Numbered from the stretch's first letter, positions 17,658-26,599 are shown. The stretch is DNA of 64,000 bases from Oscillospiraceae bacterium (GCA_900768245.1 CAAGCE010000187.1:28313-92312); one strand, 5' to 3'. Numbers and translations: made by a program. The notes: generated by a model from the letters alone, not told the origin.

Positions 17658-19205
17658 ATGAAAAAATTAAGAAGTTTATGCCGTATAATTTTCGGACGAA
17701 CAATGATTGCTTTGCTGTTCCTTGTAATACAGATCGTTGTTCTTTTTATCGCTGTAACAAGATTAAGTGAAAATTATAAAGTATATTATATGATCTCACA
17801 GCTGTTGGCTCTTGTTTCAATGATATACATTATTAATGATAAAACAAACACAAGCTTTAAGGTCGCTTGGATGATACCTGTGCTTGCACTCCCCGTATTC
17901 GGAACATTGATGTATATTTTTGTTAAGCTGGAACTTGGAACTAAGCTATTAAATCATAAGCTGCTGCAGCTGATCGAAAAGACAAAGCCTCTTATGCCGC
18001 AGGATCCTGAGGTTATGATAGAGCTTGGAAAAGAGGACAGTTCAGAACAGAATTTTTCTCACTATATGAATGACCATGCATTTTTTCCGACATATAATAA
18101 CACATATACAAAGTTTTTTCCGCTTGGTGAAGATAAATATGAAGCTATGATGTTTGAAATGGAAAAATCAGAAAAATTTATCTTTATGGAGTATTTTATT
18201 GTTGAAGAAGGTTATATGTGGGATTCGATTCTTGATCTTCTTAAACGTAAGGTAAAAGAGGGTGTTGAAGTGCGTTTTATGTATGACGGCACATGTTCAA
18301 TAGCACTTCTTCCTTATAATTACCCGCAAAAGCTTGCTAAATATGGTATAAAATGCAAAGTGTTTTCGCCGATAAAGCCTGTTTTGTCAACAGTCCAGAA
18401 TAACCGTGACCATAGAAAAATTCTTGTGATCGACGGTAAGACAGCATTTACCGGCGGAATCAACCTTGCTGATGAATATATAAATAAAAGAGAACGCTTT
18501 GGTCATTGGAAGGATACTGCAATAATGCTTAAGGGCGAGGCTGTTAAAAGCTTCACCTTGATGTTTATGCAGAACTGGAATATAACCGAATCAGAGGAAG
18601 ATAAATATGAAAATTACATTATAAGTGAATTTCCTGAGCTTGAAAATCTTGATACAAGCGGTTATGTTATACCTTATAGCGACAGTCCGCTTGATAACGA
18701 AAATGTTGGGCAGACTGTGTATCTTGATATACTGTATCGTGCGAAAAAGTACGTTCATATTATGACGCCATATCTTATTCTTGATGATGAAATGATGGCA
18801 GCTCTGAAATATGCAGCAAAAAGAGGTGTTGAAACGGTAATAATAATGCCGCATATTCCGGATAAAATGTATGCATATCTTTTGGCGAGAACATACTATT
18901 CCGAGCTTATAAAAGCCGGTGTAAAGATATATGAATATACACCGGGATTTGTTCATGCCAAAATTTTTGTGAGCGATGATATAAGAGCGGTAGTAGGCTC
19001 AATTAACCTTGATTACAGAAGTCTCTTTTTGCACTTTGAATGTGCTGCATATGTATATAATGGAGCTTCTGTAAAAGAAGTTGAAAATGACTATATCAAT
19101 ACTCTTGAAAAATGTCAGCAGATGACCCTTGAAGACTGTAAAAAGCTTGGTATTTTCAAGCGTATAATAGGCAGAGTTTTAAGAATTATTGCACCATTGA
19201 TGTAA
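17658..19205 (+). CDS. cls: Cardiolipin synthase
   Basis: This phospholipase D-superfamily enzyme condenses two phosphatidylglycerols to cardiolipin and glycerol at the membrane. The 515-residue protein has two N-terminal transmembrane segments (about 12-32 and 38-90). It has two catalytic HKD motifs, 'HRKILVID' (H252) and 'HAKIFVSD' (H433), each followed by the usual 'GG/GSINLD' element. Length and layout are normal for bacterial Cls. The downstream AI-2E family gene begins 10 nt after the stop, so the two form an operon. Confidence 0.94.
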   Translation: MKKLRSLCRIIFGRTMIALLFLVIQIVVLFIAVTRLSENYKVYYMISQLLALVSMIYIINDKTNTSFKVAWMIPVLALPVFGTLMYIFVKLELGTKLLNHKLLQLIEKTKPLMPQDPEVMIELGKEDSSEQNFSHYMNDHAFFPTYNNTYTKFFPLGEDKYEAMMFEMEKSEKFIFMEYFIVEEGYMWDSILDLLKRKVKEGVEVRFMYDGTCSIALLPYNYPQKLAKYGIKCKVFSPIKPVLSTVQNNRDHRKILVIDGKTAFTGGINLADEYINKRERFGHWKDTAIMLKGEAVKSFTLMFMQNWNITESEEDKYENYIISEFPELENLDTSGYVIPYSDSPLDNENVGQTVYLDILYRAKKYVHIMTPYLILDDEMMAALKYAAKRGVETVIIMPHIPDKMYAYLLARTYYSELIKAGVKIYEYTPGFVHAKIFVSDDIRAVVGSINLDYRSLFLHFECAAYVYNGASVKEVENDYINTLEKCQQMTLEDCKKLGIFKRIIGRVLRIIAPLM

Positions 19206-19215
19206 AGGAGAGTTT

Positions 19216-20481
19216 ATGAAGTTTGATAAATCGACAGTTCTGAAAATAACAGGTATATTGACATTTTGTATTCTTCTTTACTGTGCATTACAGAATACAG
19301 CTGCTGTAAAAGGCGGTATCGGCACAGTAATGTCATACTTAAATCCGTTTATTGTGGGCGGAGCGATAGCATTTATAATAAATGTTCCGATGCGTTTTAT
19401 AGAACGTCATCTTTTTCCGAAAGCAAAAAAGCTTGATAAATTAAGACGTCCGCTTGCATTGATACTGGCACTTTTGGCAATAGCAGCAATAATTGTGCTT
19501 GTGTGTATTATTGTTATACCGCAGATCGCTGATACTGTAAGTACGCTTACAGTAAATATTCCGCAGTATATGGATAATGCAAAAGCATATGTAAACAAGA
19601 TCCTTGAAAAATATCCTGAACTTCAGGAGGAGTTCCAGAGCTATACAGGTAAAATTAATTGGCAGAGTGTTATAACATCTGTAACAGGCTGGGTATCCAA
19701 TGGTGTTGTTTCGACCATAAACGTTGCGGGAAGTGCTATAAGCGGCATTGTATCGGCAGTAGTAGGCTTTGTATTTGCAATATATATCCTTCTTCAGAAA
19801 GAACGTCTTGGCAGACAGGTAAGAATGATAGCATACTCACTTCTGCCTGAGAAAGCAGCAGATAATTTTTTTAAAATTTCAAATATGACATCTGATACTT
19901 TTTCAAAGTTTTTGTCGGGTCAGTGCCTTGAAGCTTGCATTCTCGGTTCAATGTTTGCAATTGTACTTGCAGTTTTCAGAATGCCGTATGTTGCTTTAAT
20001 AAGTGTACTCATTGCATTTACTGCTTTGATACCGATAGTCGGAGCATTTATAGGCTGTGTTATCGGTGCATTTCTTATTTTTATGATAAGTCCTGTAAAG
20101 GCTGTTTGGTTTGTAGTAATATTCCTTGTTCTTCAGCAGATAGAGGGTAATTTTATCTATCCTAAGGTTGTAGGAAGCTCGGTTGGTTTGCCTGCAATAT
20201 GGGTTCTCGCTGTTGTAACAGTGGGCGGCAAGCTTATGGGTGTTATAGGTATGCTTGTAATGATACCTCTCAGCTCTGTGCTTTATGCGATATTCAGAGA
20301 ATTTATCTACAACAAATTAAAAACCAAAACCGAACGGGTACAAAAAATGTTTTTTGGTAAGAGTAAACCTGCGGCTGAAAATGTGCCAAGCACTGCAGAT
20401 CAGCCTCAGAATAATGTAACTGCTGCTCAATCGGTAACAAAAAGCAGTACACAAACTAAAAAAAGAACCAAAAGAAAATAG
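19216..20481 (+). CDS. AI-2E family (PerM/YdiK-like) membrane protein
   Basis: The 421-residue protein has about eight transmembrane segments, with the family's conserved 'LPEKAADNFFKISNMT' loop and a 'FLVLQQIEGNFIYPKVVG' motif near residue 315. Family members act as autoinducer-2 exporters or Na+/H+ antiporters in different bacteria, so the substrate is not inferable. The last 60 residues are a hydrophilic Lys/Thr/Gln-rich tail ending 'KKRTKRK', likely cytoplasmic and disordered. AAAGGAG lies a few nt before the start, and it is co-transcribed with cls. Confidence 0.9.
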   Translation: MKFDKSTVLKITGILTFCILLYCALQNTAAVKGGIGTVMSYLNPFIVGGAIAFIINVPMRFIERHLFPKAKKLDKLRRPLALILALLAIAAIIVLVCIIVIPQIADTVSTLTVNIPQYMDNAKAYVNKILEKYPELQEEFQSYTGKINWQSVITSVTGWVSNGVVSTINVAGSAISGIVSAVVGFVFAIYILLQKERLGRQVRMIAYSLLPEKAADNFFKISNMTSDTFSKFLSGQCLEACILGSMFAIVLAVFRMPYVALISVLIAFTALIPIVGAFIGCVIGAFLIFMISPVKAVWFVVIFLVLQQIEGNFIYPKVVGSSVGLPAIWVLAVVTVGGKLMGVIGMLVMIPLSSVLYAIFREFIYNKLKTKTERVQKMFFGKSKPAAENVPSTADQPQNNVTAAQSVTKSSTQTKKRTKRK

Positions 20482-20491
20482 TGCATATAAA

Positions 20492-20525
20492 AATGTCGGA
20501 ACAGCCATACGGTTATTCCGACATT
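20492..20525. terminator. Bidirectional terminator between converging genes
   Basis: A 10-bp perfect stem (AATGTCGGAA / TTCCGACATT) is flanked by TTTGTTTT on one side and by TTTTTATAT on the complementary side. It separates the AI-2E gene from the converging GNAT gene. Confidence 0.82.
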
Positions 20526-20530
20526 TGTTT

Positions 20531-20950
20531 TCAGAGCTTTTTGCTCATATGGATATGTTCACAAAATTCGTCAAGATATACATCGCCTTCAGCTTTATAC
20601 CCATTTTTTTCATAGAAGGGTTGAACTCTGCATTGTGCTGACAATTCAATACCGTATGCACCAAGCTGTTTTGCTTTGTTTTCAAGCTGACTTAAGATCT
20701 CACTTCCAAGATGGAGCTTTCTGTATTCGGGAAGTACAGCTATACGTCCAATCGTATAGAAATTGGCTGTTTCGGAAGGAAACATTCTGCCTGTTGCGGC
20801 AGCCTTGCCGTCTGAGTAGGCAACTATATGCAGGGCGGTATTATCAATATCATCAAATTCATTTTCAAAGCCTTGTTCTTTTACGAAAACACATTCACGG
20901 ATATATTTTGCCTCAGCAGACAGAGATTTGTAGAAAGAATAGGATAACAT
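20531..20950 (-). CDS. GNAT family N-acetyltransferase (ElaA-like)
   Basis: The 139-residue GNAT protein begins with 'CVFVKEQGFENEFDDID', the opening typical of ElaA/Pat-like acyltransferases. It has the acetyl-CoA pyrophosphate loop in 'RIAVLPEYRKLHLGSEIL' and the C-terminal 'PFYEKNGYKAEGDVYLDEFCEHIHM' strand-helix pair. The substrate is unknown. GAGGTGA precedes the ATG, and a TTGAAA-17-TATTAT promoter lies upstream, divergent from the MATE gene. Confidence 0.87.
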   Translation of the reverse strand: MLSYSFYKSLSAEAKYIRECVFVKEQGFENEFDDIDNTALHIVAYSDGKAAATGRMFPSETANFYTIGRIAVLPEYRKLHLGSEILSQLENKAKQLGAYGIELSAQCRVQPFYEKNGYKAEGDVYLDEFCEHIHMSKKL

Positions 20951-20968
20951 AAAATCACCTCAGAGCCG

Positions 20969-20997
20969 ATAATAACATATATTTATATTATTTTCAA
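20969..20997 (-). promoter_or_regulatory. Promoter of the GNAT gene
   Basis: On the minus strand, TTGAAA (20992-20997) and TATTAT (20969-20974) are 17 bp apart. The start point would lie close to the coding start. Confidence 0.5.
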
Positions 20998-21047
20998 GCA
21001 TAACAGTGAAAATATACAAAACAGACATAAAAAATTAGTTATATTGC

Positions 21048-21076
21048 TTGACTTTTAAATTGTGATATGCTATTAT
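21048..21076 (+). promoter_or_regulatory. Promoter of the MATE gene with possible operator
   Basis: TTGACT (21048-21053), a 17-bp spacer and TATTAT (21071-21076) form the promoter. Immediately downstream lie the dyad TTAGAAAACTAA and then a leader hairpin CAGCTGC-ATAG-GCAGCTG (about 21104-21121). The dyad could bind a MarR-like regulator, but none is encoded here. Confidence 0.55.
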
Positions 21077-21157
21077 TATTTAGAAAACTAATTAATTAAA
21101 ATGGCAGCTGCATAGGCAGCTGTAAGTTTTGCAAGGTGCAGAACAGAAAGGATGTTT

Positions 21158-22528
21158 ATGAATAAGGATAAAACCTATATCTTTGCAGATGCTCCCGTTC
21201 CCAAAGCAGTAGTAACTCTTGCCGTTCCGACAGTGATCAGTATGATAGTGAATATTATCTATAATATGGCTGATACTTTCTTTATCGGACAGACAGGTGA
21301 TGGAAACAAGGTTGCAGCCGTTTCAATGGCTATGCCTGTATTTTTGCTTCTTATGGCATTGGGAAATGTGTTTGGCATAGGCGGAAGTGCTTTTATTGCA
21401 CGTTCTCTTGGTGTGAACGACCGTGAAAAGGTAAAGAAAATTTCATCTTTTTGTTTTTATGCAAGTATAGCTGTCGGTATTATAATGGCAGTTGTTTTTA
21501 TAGTTGGACGACCTGTTATTTTAAAAATAATCGGTTCAACGTCGCTTACAGATGAATTTGCAGCAGAATATTTCACTTATGTTGCACTCGGTGCGCCATT
21601 TGTGCTTTTGTCAGTTACATTCAGCAATATTGTGAGAGGCGAGGGCGCAGCAAATGAAGCAATGTTTGGTATGCTTCTCGGAACAATTGTAAATATAATA
21701 CTTGATCCGATAATGATACTCACAATGAATATGGGTGTAGCAGGTGCGGCTATCGCAACTGTAATAGGGAATATGGCATCAGCAGTTTATTATATTATTT
21801 ATCTTTGCGGAAAAAAGACCATTCTTTCATTTAAGCCGTCCGATTTTAAAATTGGTGACGGTATTATGGCAGGAGTATTTGCAATCGGCGTTCCGGCAGG
21901 TTTGAATAACGTTCTTCTCAGCACAGCAAATATCGTTCTTAATAATTTTCTTAAGGAATATGGCGAAAATGCTGTTGCAGCAATGGGCATTGCATTAAAA
22001 ATCAATCTTGCTGCGGTTCTGCTTATGATAGGTGTAGGCACAGGTATTCAGCCGCTTGTAGGTTATAATTACGGTGCTAAAAACTACAAGAGAATGTATG
22101 CTGTTATGAAATTTGCTATGATGTGTACCTGCATTATAGGTTTGGTTGTATCTGCAATTTGTATTATATTTGCACGTCCTGCTGTTGCAATGTTTATTGA
22201 TGATGAAAATATTATCGAAAAGGGTATTCCAATGCTCAGAGCGCTTATGATCTCACCTGTTTTTCTTGGAGTGATGTTTATATTTACTTTTTCGCTTCAG
22301 GGTATGGGAAAAGCAATTCCATCTCTCATACTTACATTGAGCCGTCAGGGTATTGCATTTTTCCCTGCATTGCTGATCCTGAGCCCGCTTTTCAAGCTTG
22401 ACGGCATAATTTTTGCACAGCCTGTTGCAGACATTTTTTCAACGATCGTATCTGTAATTATCTTTATTGTTATTTCTAAAAATCTCAAAAAAACTTCTGA
22501 AAAGGAACTTTTATCAACTCAGGGTTAA
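21158..22528 (+). CDS. MATE family efflux transporter
   Basis: This 456-residue transporter of the MATE (multi-antimicrobial extrusion) family has twelve hydrophobic segments in two related halves. It likely exports drugs or metabolites in exchange for Na+ or H+. Family features include 'VPTVISMIVNIIYNMADTF', 'GVAGAAIATVIGN' and the second-half 'GIQPLVGYNYGAKNYKR'. The start at 21158 is favoured over 21152 because the AAAGGA site is then 5 nt away. It is 21 nt upstream of the pyrophosphatase-like/NUDIX gene and probably co-transcribed with it. Confidence 0.93.
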   Translation: MNKDKTYIFADAPVPKAVVTLAVPTVISMIVNIIYNMADTFFIGQTGDGNKVAAVSMAMPVFLLLMALGNVFGIGGSAFIARSLGVNDREKVKKISSFCFYASIAVGIIMAVVFIVGRPVILKIIGSTSLTDEFAAEYFTYVALGAPFVLLSVTFSNIVRGEGAANEAMFGMLLGTIVNIILDPIMILTMNMGVAGAAIATVIGNMASAVYYIIYLCGKKTILSFKPSDFKIGDGIMAGVFAIGVPAGLNNVLLSTANIVLNNFLKEYGENAVAAMGIALKINLAAVLLMIGVGTGIQPLVGYNYGAKNYKRMYAVMKFAMMCTCIIGLVVSAICIIFARPAVAMFIDDENIIEKGIPMLRALMISPVFLGVMFIFTFSLQGMGKAIPSLILTLSRQGIAFFPALLILSPLFKLDGIIFAQPVADIFSTIVSVIIFIVISKNLKKTSEKELLSTQG

Positions 22529-22549
22529 CTTAATGAAAGGCTGATAGCT

Positions 22550-23320
22550 ATGGTTAATGTTACAATAAAAAAAGGTGATAAATCATTTTTGGGTAAAGAA
22601 GTTACCGTTGAAATAGACAGACCTGTTGGTACACATCATCCGAAGCACCCTGATATAGTTTACCCTATAAATTATGGTTTCGTTCCCGGACTTATTGCAG
22701 GTGACGGGGAAGAGCAGGATGTATATATTCTTGGAATAGATAAACCGTTGACAAATGTAGTTGTAACAATTGTTGCCGTAATTGAACGTCTTAATGACAA
22801 TGAAGATAAATGGATAGGTGTACCTAAGGAGCTTGTTGGCACTCCTATATGCTATGAATGTAATATCAATAAGATAATTGATTTTCAGGAACAGTTTTAT
22901 AAACACACCTGTGATGCAATATATGAAAAGACCTGCGGTGCTGTAATGTATACGGAACTTAACGGTGAGCGGTTGTATTTGCTCATAAAGAATGAAAGCG
23001 GGCATATAGGTTTTCCTAAGGGTCATGTCGAATATGGCGAAAATGAATTGCAAACTGTTGTAAGAGAAGTCTATGAGGAAACAAAGCTTAAAGCTGAGCC
23101 TGTTTCAGATTTTCGTATTGAATACAGTTATATAAATAAAAACGGACATCACAAAACAGCAGTATACTATTTATCCCATTACGACTATGCAGAAGCTGAG
23201 ATACAACAGGAAGAAATTTCAGACAGTTGGCTGCTTCCGTATGATAAGGCAAAAGAAATGCTGAATTACCCTCAGGATAAGCCTGTTCTTGAGAGTGCAG
23301 AAAAATTTATTAATAAATAA
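22550..23320 (+). CDS. Fusion protein: inorganic-pyrophosphatase-like domain plus NUDIX hydrolase
   Basis: Residues 1 to about 115 resemble the short inorganic pyrophosphatase-like proteins of Clostridia ('YPINYGFVPG', 'GDGEEQDVYILGI', 'NDNEDKWIGVP'). The canonical D-x-D-P-x-D signature reads D-G-E-E-Q-D, so two positions are substituted. Residues about 122-255 are a NUDIX domain with box GHVEYGE...REVYEETKL, which retains the REUxEE core. The NUDIX half would split a nucleoside diphosphate derivative, and the first half might then hydrolyse released pyrophosphate; this coupling is inference. An AAAGG site lies 9 nt upstream of ATG. A hairpin terminator follows. Confidence 0.85.
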   Translation: MVNVTIKKGDKSFLGKEVTVEIDRPVGTHHPKHPDIVYPINYGFVPGLIAGDGEEQDVYILGIDKPLTNVVVTIVAVIERLNDNEDKWIGVPKELVGTPICYECNINKIIDFQEQFYKHTCDAIYEKTCGAVMYTELNGERLYLLIKNESGHIGFPKGHVEYGENELQTVVREVYEETKLKAEPVSDFRIEYSYINKNGHHKTAVYYLSHYDYAEAEIQQEEISDSWLLPYDKAKEMLNYPQDKPVLESAEKFINK

Positions 23321-23351
23321 TCTGATATAGTTTTATTGGTGCTTAGTATTG

Positions 23352-23384
23352 ATACCGTATAACACAAAATATGTTATGCGGTAT
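23352..23384 (+). terminator. Terminator after the NUDIX fusion gene
   Basis: ATACCGTATAAC pairs with GTTATGCGGTAT (12 bp, one G-U), followed by TTTGTTGCCTT. Confidence 0.7.
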
Positions 23385-23421
23385 TTTGTTGCCTTATTAG
23401 GAAAATATATTTATAAAACAG

Positions 23422-23450
23422 TTGAATTTTGTAAAATATTGATATATAAT
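23422..23450 (+). promoter_or_regulatory. Promoter of the WYL regulator gene
   Basis: TTGAAT (23422-23427), 17 bp and TATAAT (23445-23450) give a predicted start near 23457, about 26 nt before the start codon used here. Confidence 0.6.
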
Positions 23451-23482
23451 TAAGATATATCATGTATAATGGGGTAGATAAA

Positions 23483-24454
23483 ATGCCAAAAGCATATGGA
23501 CAAAAACAGCGTATCTTATACATACTAAAGTATTTTTATGAAAAAACAGACGAAAAACATACTGTAACAGTAAATAATCTTATTTCATATCTTAATTGCT
23601 ATGATATTACGGCAAACAGAAAAACAATTTATGATGATATTGAAGTATTGCAGGATTTTGGATTTGATATTGTCAAAAACAAAAGCAAAACCCACAACTT
23701 TTATCTTGCATCACGCAATTTTGAGCTTTCTGAAATAAAAATCCTTATAGATGCTGTACAAGCATCAAAATTTATTACGTTGAAGAAAAGCCAGCAGCTT
23801 ATTTCAGAACTGTGCAGCCTTTTAAGCAGCTATGAGAGCAAGCAAATAAATCGTCAGGTCTATGTGCTTGACAGAGTTAAAAATATGAATGAAAGCATAC
23901 TGTACAATGTTGATAATATTCATAATGCAATCGCAGAAAATAAGAGGTTAAGGTTTAGATATTTTGAATATGATTATCAATGCAGGAAAATATATCATAA
24001 AGATAAAAATGTTAATCCGCTTGCACTTATTTACAGCAATGAGAATTATTATATGATAACATACAACGAAAAATATGATAATAATGTTACATATAGGGTT
24101 GACCGAATGGAAAGCGTTGAAATCGACGATGAACCCCGTATTTTGCCGCTTGAAGAATTTGATCCGGCAGGTTATGTCAAGCCCATTTTCGGAATGTACC
24201 ATGGTGACATTGAAACAGTTACCGTGTTATTTGAAAATGATCTTGCAAAAACTGTTATTGACAGATTTGGTATGGATACACCAATGCGCTAATACGATGA
24301 AGAACATTTTATTGCACGTTTTGATGTTGCGCTAAGTGATAGGTTTCTTGCATGGATAATTGGTTTTGGAAATAAGTGCAGAATCATTACGCCTGATTAT
24401 GTCAAAGAAAGGGCTAAAAATCTTGCCTTGGAAGTAGCAAAGCAATATGAATAA
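23483..24454 (+). pseudogene. WYL-domain transcriptional regulator interrupted by one in-frame stop
   Basis: The frame encodes an N-terminal HTH ('KQRILYILKYFYEKT', 'TANRKTIYDDIEVL') and the WYL domain with 'NENYYMITYNEKYDN' and 'YRVDRME'. It stops at TAA 24290-24292 after 'DTPMR'. The same frame then continues for 53 codons as YDEEHFIARFDVALSD... to 'VKERAKNLALEVAKQYE' and a TAA at 24452. The continuation is the normal C-terminal part of WYL proteins, where a sense codon (often lysine) joins 'PMR' to 'YDEEHF'. A single AAA or CAA to TAA change explains it. The product is either a 269-residue truncation lacking the last WYL element, or nothing functional. A sequencing error is the alternative. 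Confidence 0.85.
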
Positions 24455-24458
24455 AAAT

Positions 24459-24492
24459 AAGGTTAAGAATCTTTTCAGTGATTCTTAACCTT
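24459..24492. terminator. Bidirectional terminator
   Basis: AAGGTTAAGAATC pairs perfectly with GATTCTTAACCTT (13 bp), with TATTTTTTAG on the plus side and TATTTTTATT on the minus side. It serves the converging WYL and pseudokinase genes. Confidence 0.88.
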
Positions 24493-24497
24493 ATTTT

Positions 24498-26306
24498 TTA
24501 GTCGTAAAATTTAATTGTTATGTCAGGTTCAGCTGTAACGATTTCCTCATTTGGGATAGTTGTTGTAACAGTTGTTTCAGTTTCGGTTTTTGGTGGATTT
24601 TTTGCAATAAATACTGTAAGAACTTCACCTGCTTCAACGTCGATTTTTTCTCCCGGCTCTTTGCTTGTTTTTGCAACATAGCCTTCTTTCACATCAGCCG
24701 TTTCGAGTTCTTTTTCTTCGTATTTTATTCCTGCATCATTGAGAAGGGCAAAATAATCTTTTTTGCTAAGGCTCAGGTATTCAGGGATAGTAACATACTT
24801 TGATCCTAAGCTTACCTTAACAGTTATTTCAGCACCTTCCTCGTAATTTTCATCTTTAGGAATTGACTGCTCAAAAATCAGACCTTTTTCAACGCTGTCA
24901 GTATATTCATACACAGGCTTAAAAGTAAGACTCTTGTAATTATCTGACTTCTGAATTATCTCAAAATTCTTGCCCGTCAAATCATTCATAACATAGATCA
25001 TCTGGCTTGATGATGAAGAAGTGATTTCAGATTCTTCATTTTTGGGGGCAGTTGTCATTTCTGTAATTGGCGTTGTTGTTATCTCAGATTCTGAAACAAT
25101 AGATGTAATTCCACTAACATTTGGAATATCTTCTCCACCGCCGCTGTCATTCATAGCAAGAAGCATAATGAGCAGGAAAAACATACCGATACCAAGTATT
25201 GAGGCGATGATAACAATAAATAATCCATGACGGCTTATTGTGTTTTTCTTTTTATAATTTGCAGTTGGTCTGCGATCTTCAGTTTGGCGTGGAATTGCAA
25301 TAGTCTGTGTACTTGAAGAAGAAAGACGCACAGAATTATATTCAGGCTGTTCAAAAAGCTGAGTTACAAGCTCCGTTATAGTTTGTATACGCATCTCACC
25401 GTTCAGCGTAAGACCGTTCATAATAACCTTTGAAACATTTTTAGGAATGTTTGAATTGAGCATATATGGTTCAATAAGATTATCATCTGCAACACGGCTC
25501 ATTGCATCAGTCGGAACAGCACCTGTAAGCACTCTGTACAGTAAAGCACATATGCCGTAAACATCAGTCCAAGTACCCTGCCAATTGCTTGAATTGTATT
25601 GTTCAGGGGCAGCATATCCATTATAAAGCTCAGAGGCAAGGTCAGTATTTGCAGTTCTTTCTTCTGAGATAGCAAAGCCTGTGATCTTCACTTCACCGTT
25701 TTCATTTATAAGTATGTTTTCCGGGCTTATGCCACGGTGGATAAGTCCTGCATTATGTACAAGTGATAATGTTGTAAAGATTGGAGGAAAGAGCTTTCTG
25801 ACTTCTTCCCATGTAAGTTCACCTGCATTATTTTTCAGATATTCGCCGAGAGTAATTCCCTCAAAATATCCGAAAACAACATATCCTGTATTATTTTCTC
25901 CGAAGAGATCAATGGCTGAAATAATGTGGTTTAATGTGCGCATTTTTGAAAGCATTTTATTAAGCTCAACAAATTCGCTCAAAAATGTTTTATACTGCGC
26001 AACATACTTTGGATTGACTGCTATTGCAGGTGTACCTTTTTCACGTGAACAAAGCGTATCAGGCATATATTCCTTAATAATAACTTTGCTCTGAGTAATA
26101 GTATCATAAGCAAGGTAATTAGCACTTTCTCCATTATAGGACTTTAATTTTCCGACAATATATCTGTTATCGCAAAGTTTAGTTCCGGGAGCAAGATAGG
26201 ACGGAAGATATGGAGCATTTTCATTATATCCGCATATATTACATATTCCATTTTCATTGCAGTTTTTAGGATTCATACATCCGTAGCATAAATTTAAATT
26301 TTCCAT
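24498..26306 (-). CDS. Zinc-ribbon, PASTA-domain serine/threonine kinase homologue, probable pseudokinase
   Basis: The 602-residue membrane protein has an N-terminal cysteine cluster (C7, C10, C16, C22, C25) and a kinase fold (about 45-310). Positively charged sequence precedes one transmembrane helix (about 361-385). A Thr/Ser/Glu-rich linker and two PASTA-like repeats (about 440-505 and 510-570) lie outside the cell. The layout recalls PrkC/PknB, which sense muropeptides. The ATP lysine is kept ('VIIKEY', K78). However, the catalytic loop reads 'HRGISPENI' (G192 for the HRD aspartate), the DFG motif reads G210-F-A, and the glycine loop is 'GKLKSYNGES'. It therefore probably cannot phosphorylate and may act as a wall-sensing scaffold. 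AAAGGAGG precedes the ATG. Confidence 0.85.
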   Translation of the reverse strand: MENLNLCYGCMNPKNCNENGICNICGYNENAPYLPSYLAPGTKLCDNRYIVGKLKSYNGESANYLAYDTITQSKVIIKEYMPDTLCSREKGTPAIAVNPKYVAQYKTFLSEFVELNKMLSKMRTLNHIISAIDLFGENNTGYVVFGYFEGITLGEYLKNNAGELTWEEVRKLFPPIFTTLSLVHNAGLIHRGISPENILINENGEVKITGFAISEERTANTDLASELYNGYAAPEQYNSSNWQGTWTDVYGICALLYRVLTGAVPTDAMSRVADDNLIEPYMLNSNIPKNVSKVIMNGLTLNGEMRIQTITELVTQLFEQPEYNSVRLSSSSTQTIAIPRQTEDRRPTANYKKKNTISRHGLFIVIIASILGIGMFFLLIMLLAMNDSGGGEDIPNVSGITSIVSESEITTTPITEMTTAPKNEESEITSSSSSQMIYVMNDLTGKNFEIIQKSDNYKSLTFKPVYEYTDSVEKGLIFEQSIPKDENYEEGAEITVKVSLGSKYVTIPEYLSLSKKDYFALLNDAGIKYEEKELETADVKEGYVAKTSKEPGEKIDVEAGEVLTVFIAKNPPKTETETTVTTTIPNEEIVTAEPDITIKFYD

Positions 26307-26353
26307 ACTCAGTCCTCCTTTCTTTCAAAAAAATGGATTTATTCATCATCAAT

Positions 26354-26382
26354 ATGATAACAATAATTAAAGGTGTTGTCAA
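26354..26382 (-). promoter_or_regulatory. Proximal promoter of the pseudokinase gene
   Basis: TTGACA (26377-26382), 17 bp and TATCAT (26354-26359) on the minus strand, about 50 bp before the start codon. Confidence 0.6.
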
Positions 26383-26466
26383 TGAGATTTGCTGAATTGT
26401 ATGTGATTTGTATTCACTTTGTAACAATTGGGGCTGGCAGCAAAGCTAAATCAACGTAACTAATAT

Positions 26467-26495
26467 ATTATATCAAATTTAGCGGCAAACGTCAA
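26467..26495 (-). promoter_or_regulatory. Distal promoter of the pseudokinase gene
   Basis: TTGACG (26490-26495), 17 bp and TATAAT (26467-26472) on the minus strand. Together with the proximal pair it gives tandem promoters in the 302-bp gap between the AEC transporter and pseudokinase genes. Nothing else was seen in that gap except the AEC terminator. Confidence 0.55.
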
Positions 26496-26572
26496 GCAAA
26501 GGCACATATTTCCGTAGTTTTCAACATATTGGCTTAATAATTGTATATGTGATTATATTACCTATGACAAAA

Positions 26573-26599
26573 AGATTCCAAAGAAATTCTTTGGAATCT
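26573..26599 (-). terminator. Terminator of the AEC transporter gene
   Basis: AGATTCCAAAGAA pairs with TTCTTTGGAATCT (13-bp perfect stem), followed on the minus strand by TTTTGTC. Confidence 0.85.

Noticed and set aside
21104..21121. Leader hairpin of the MATE gene as a guanidine or other riboswitch
   Set aside because: It is a simple 7-bp stem with no conserved riboswitch core; listed only as a possible leader hairpin.
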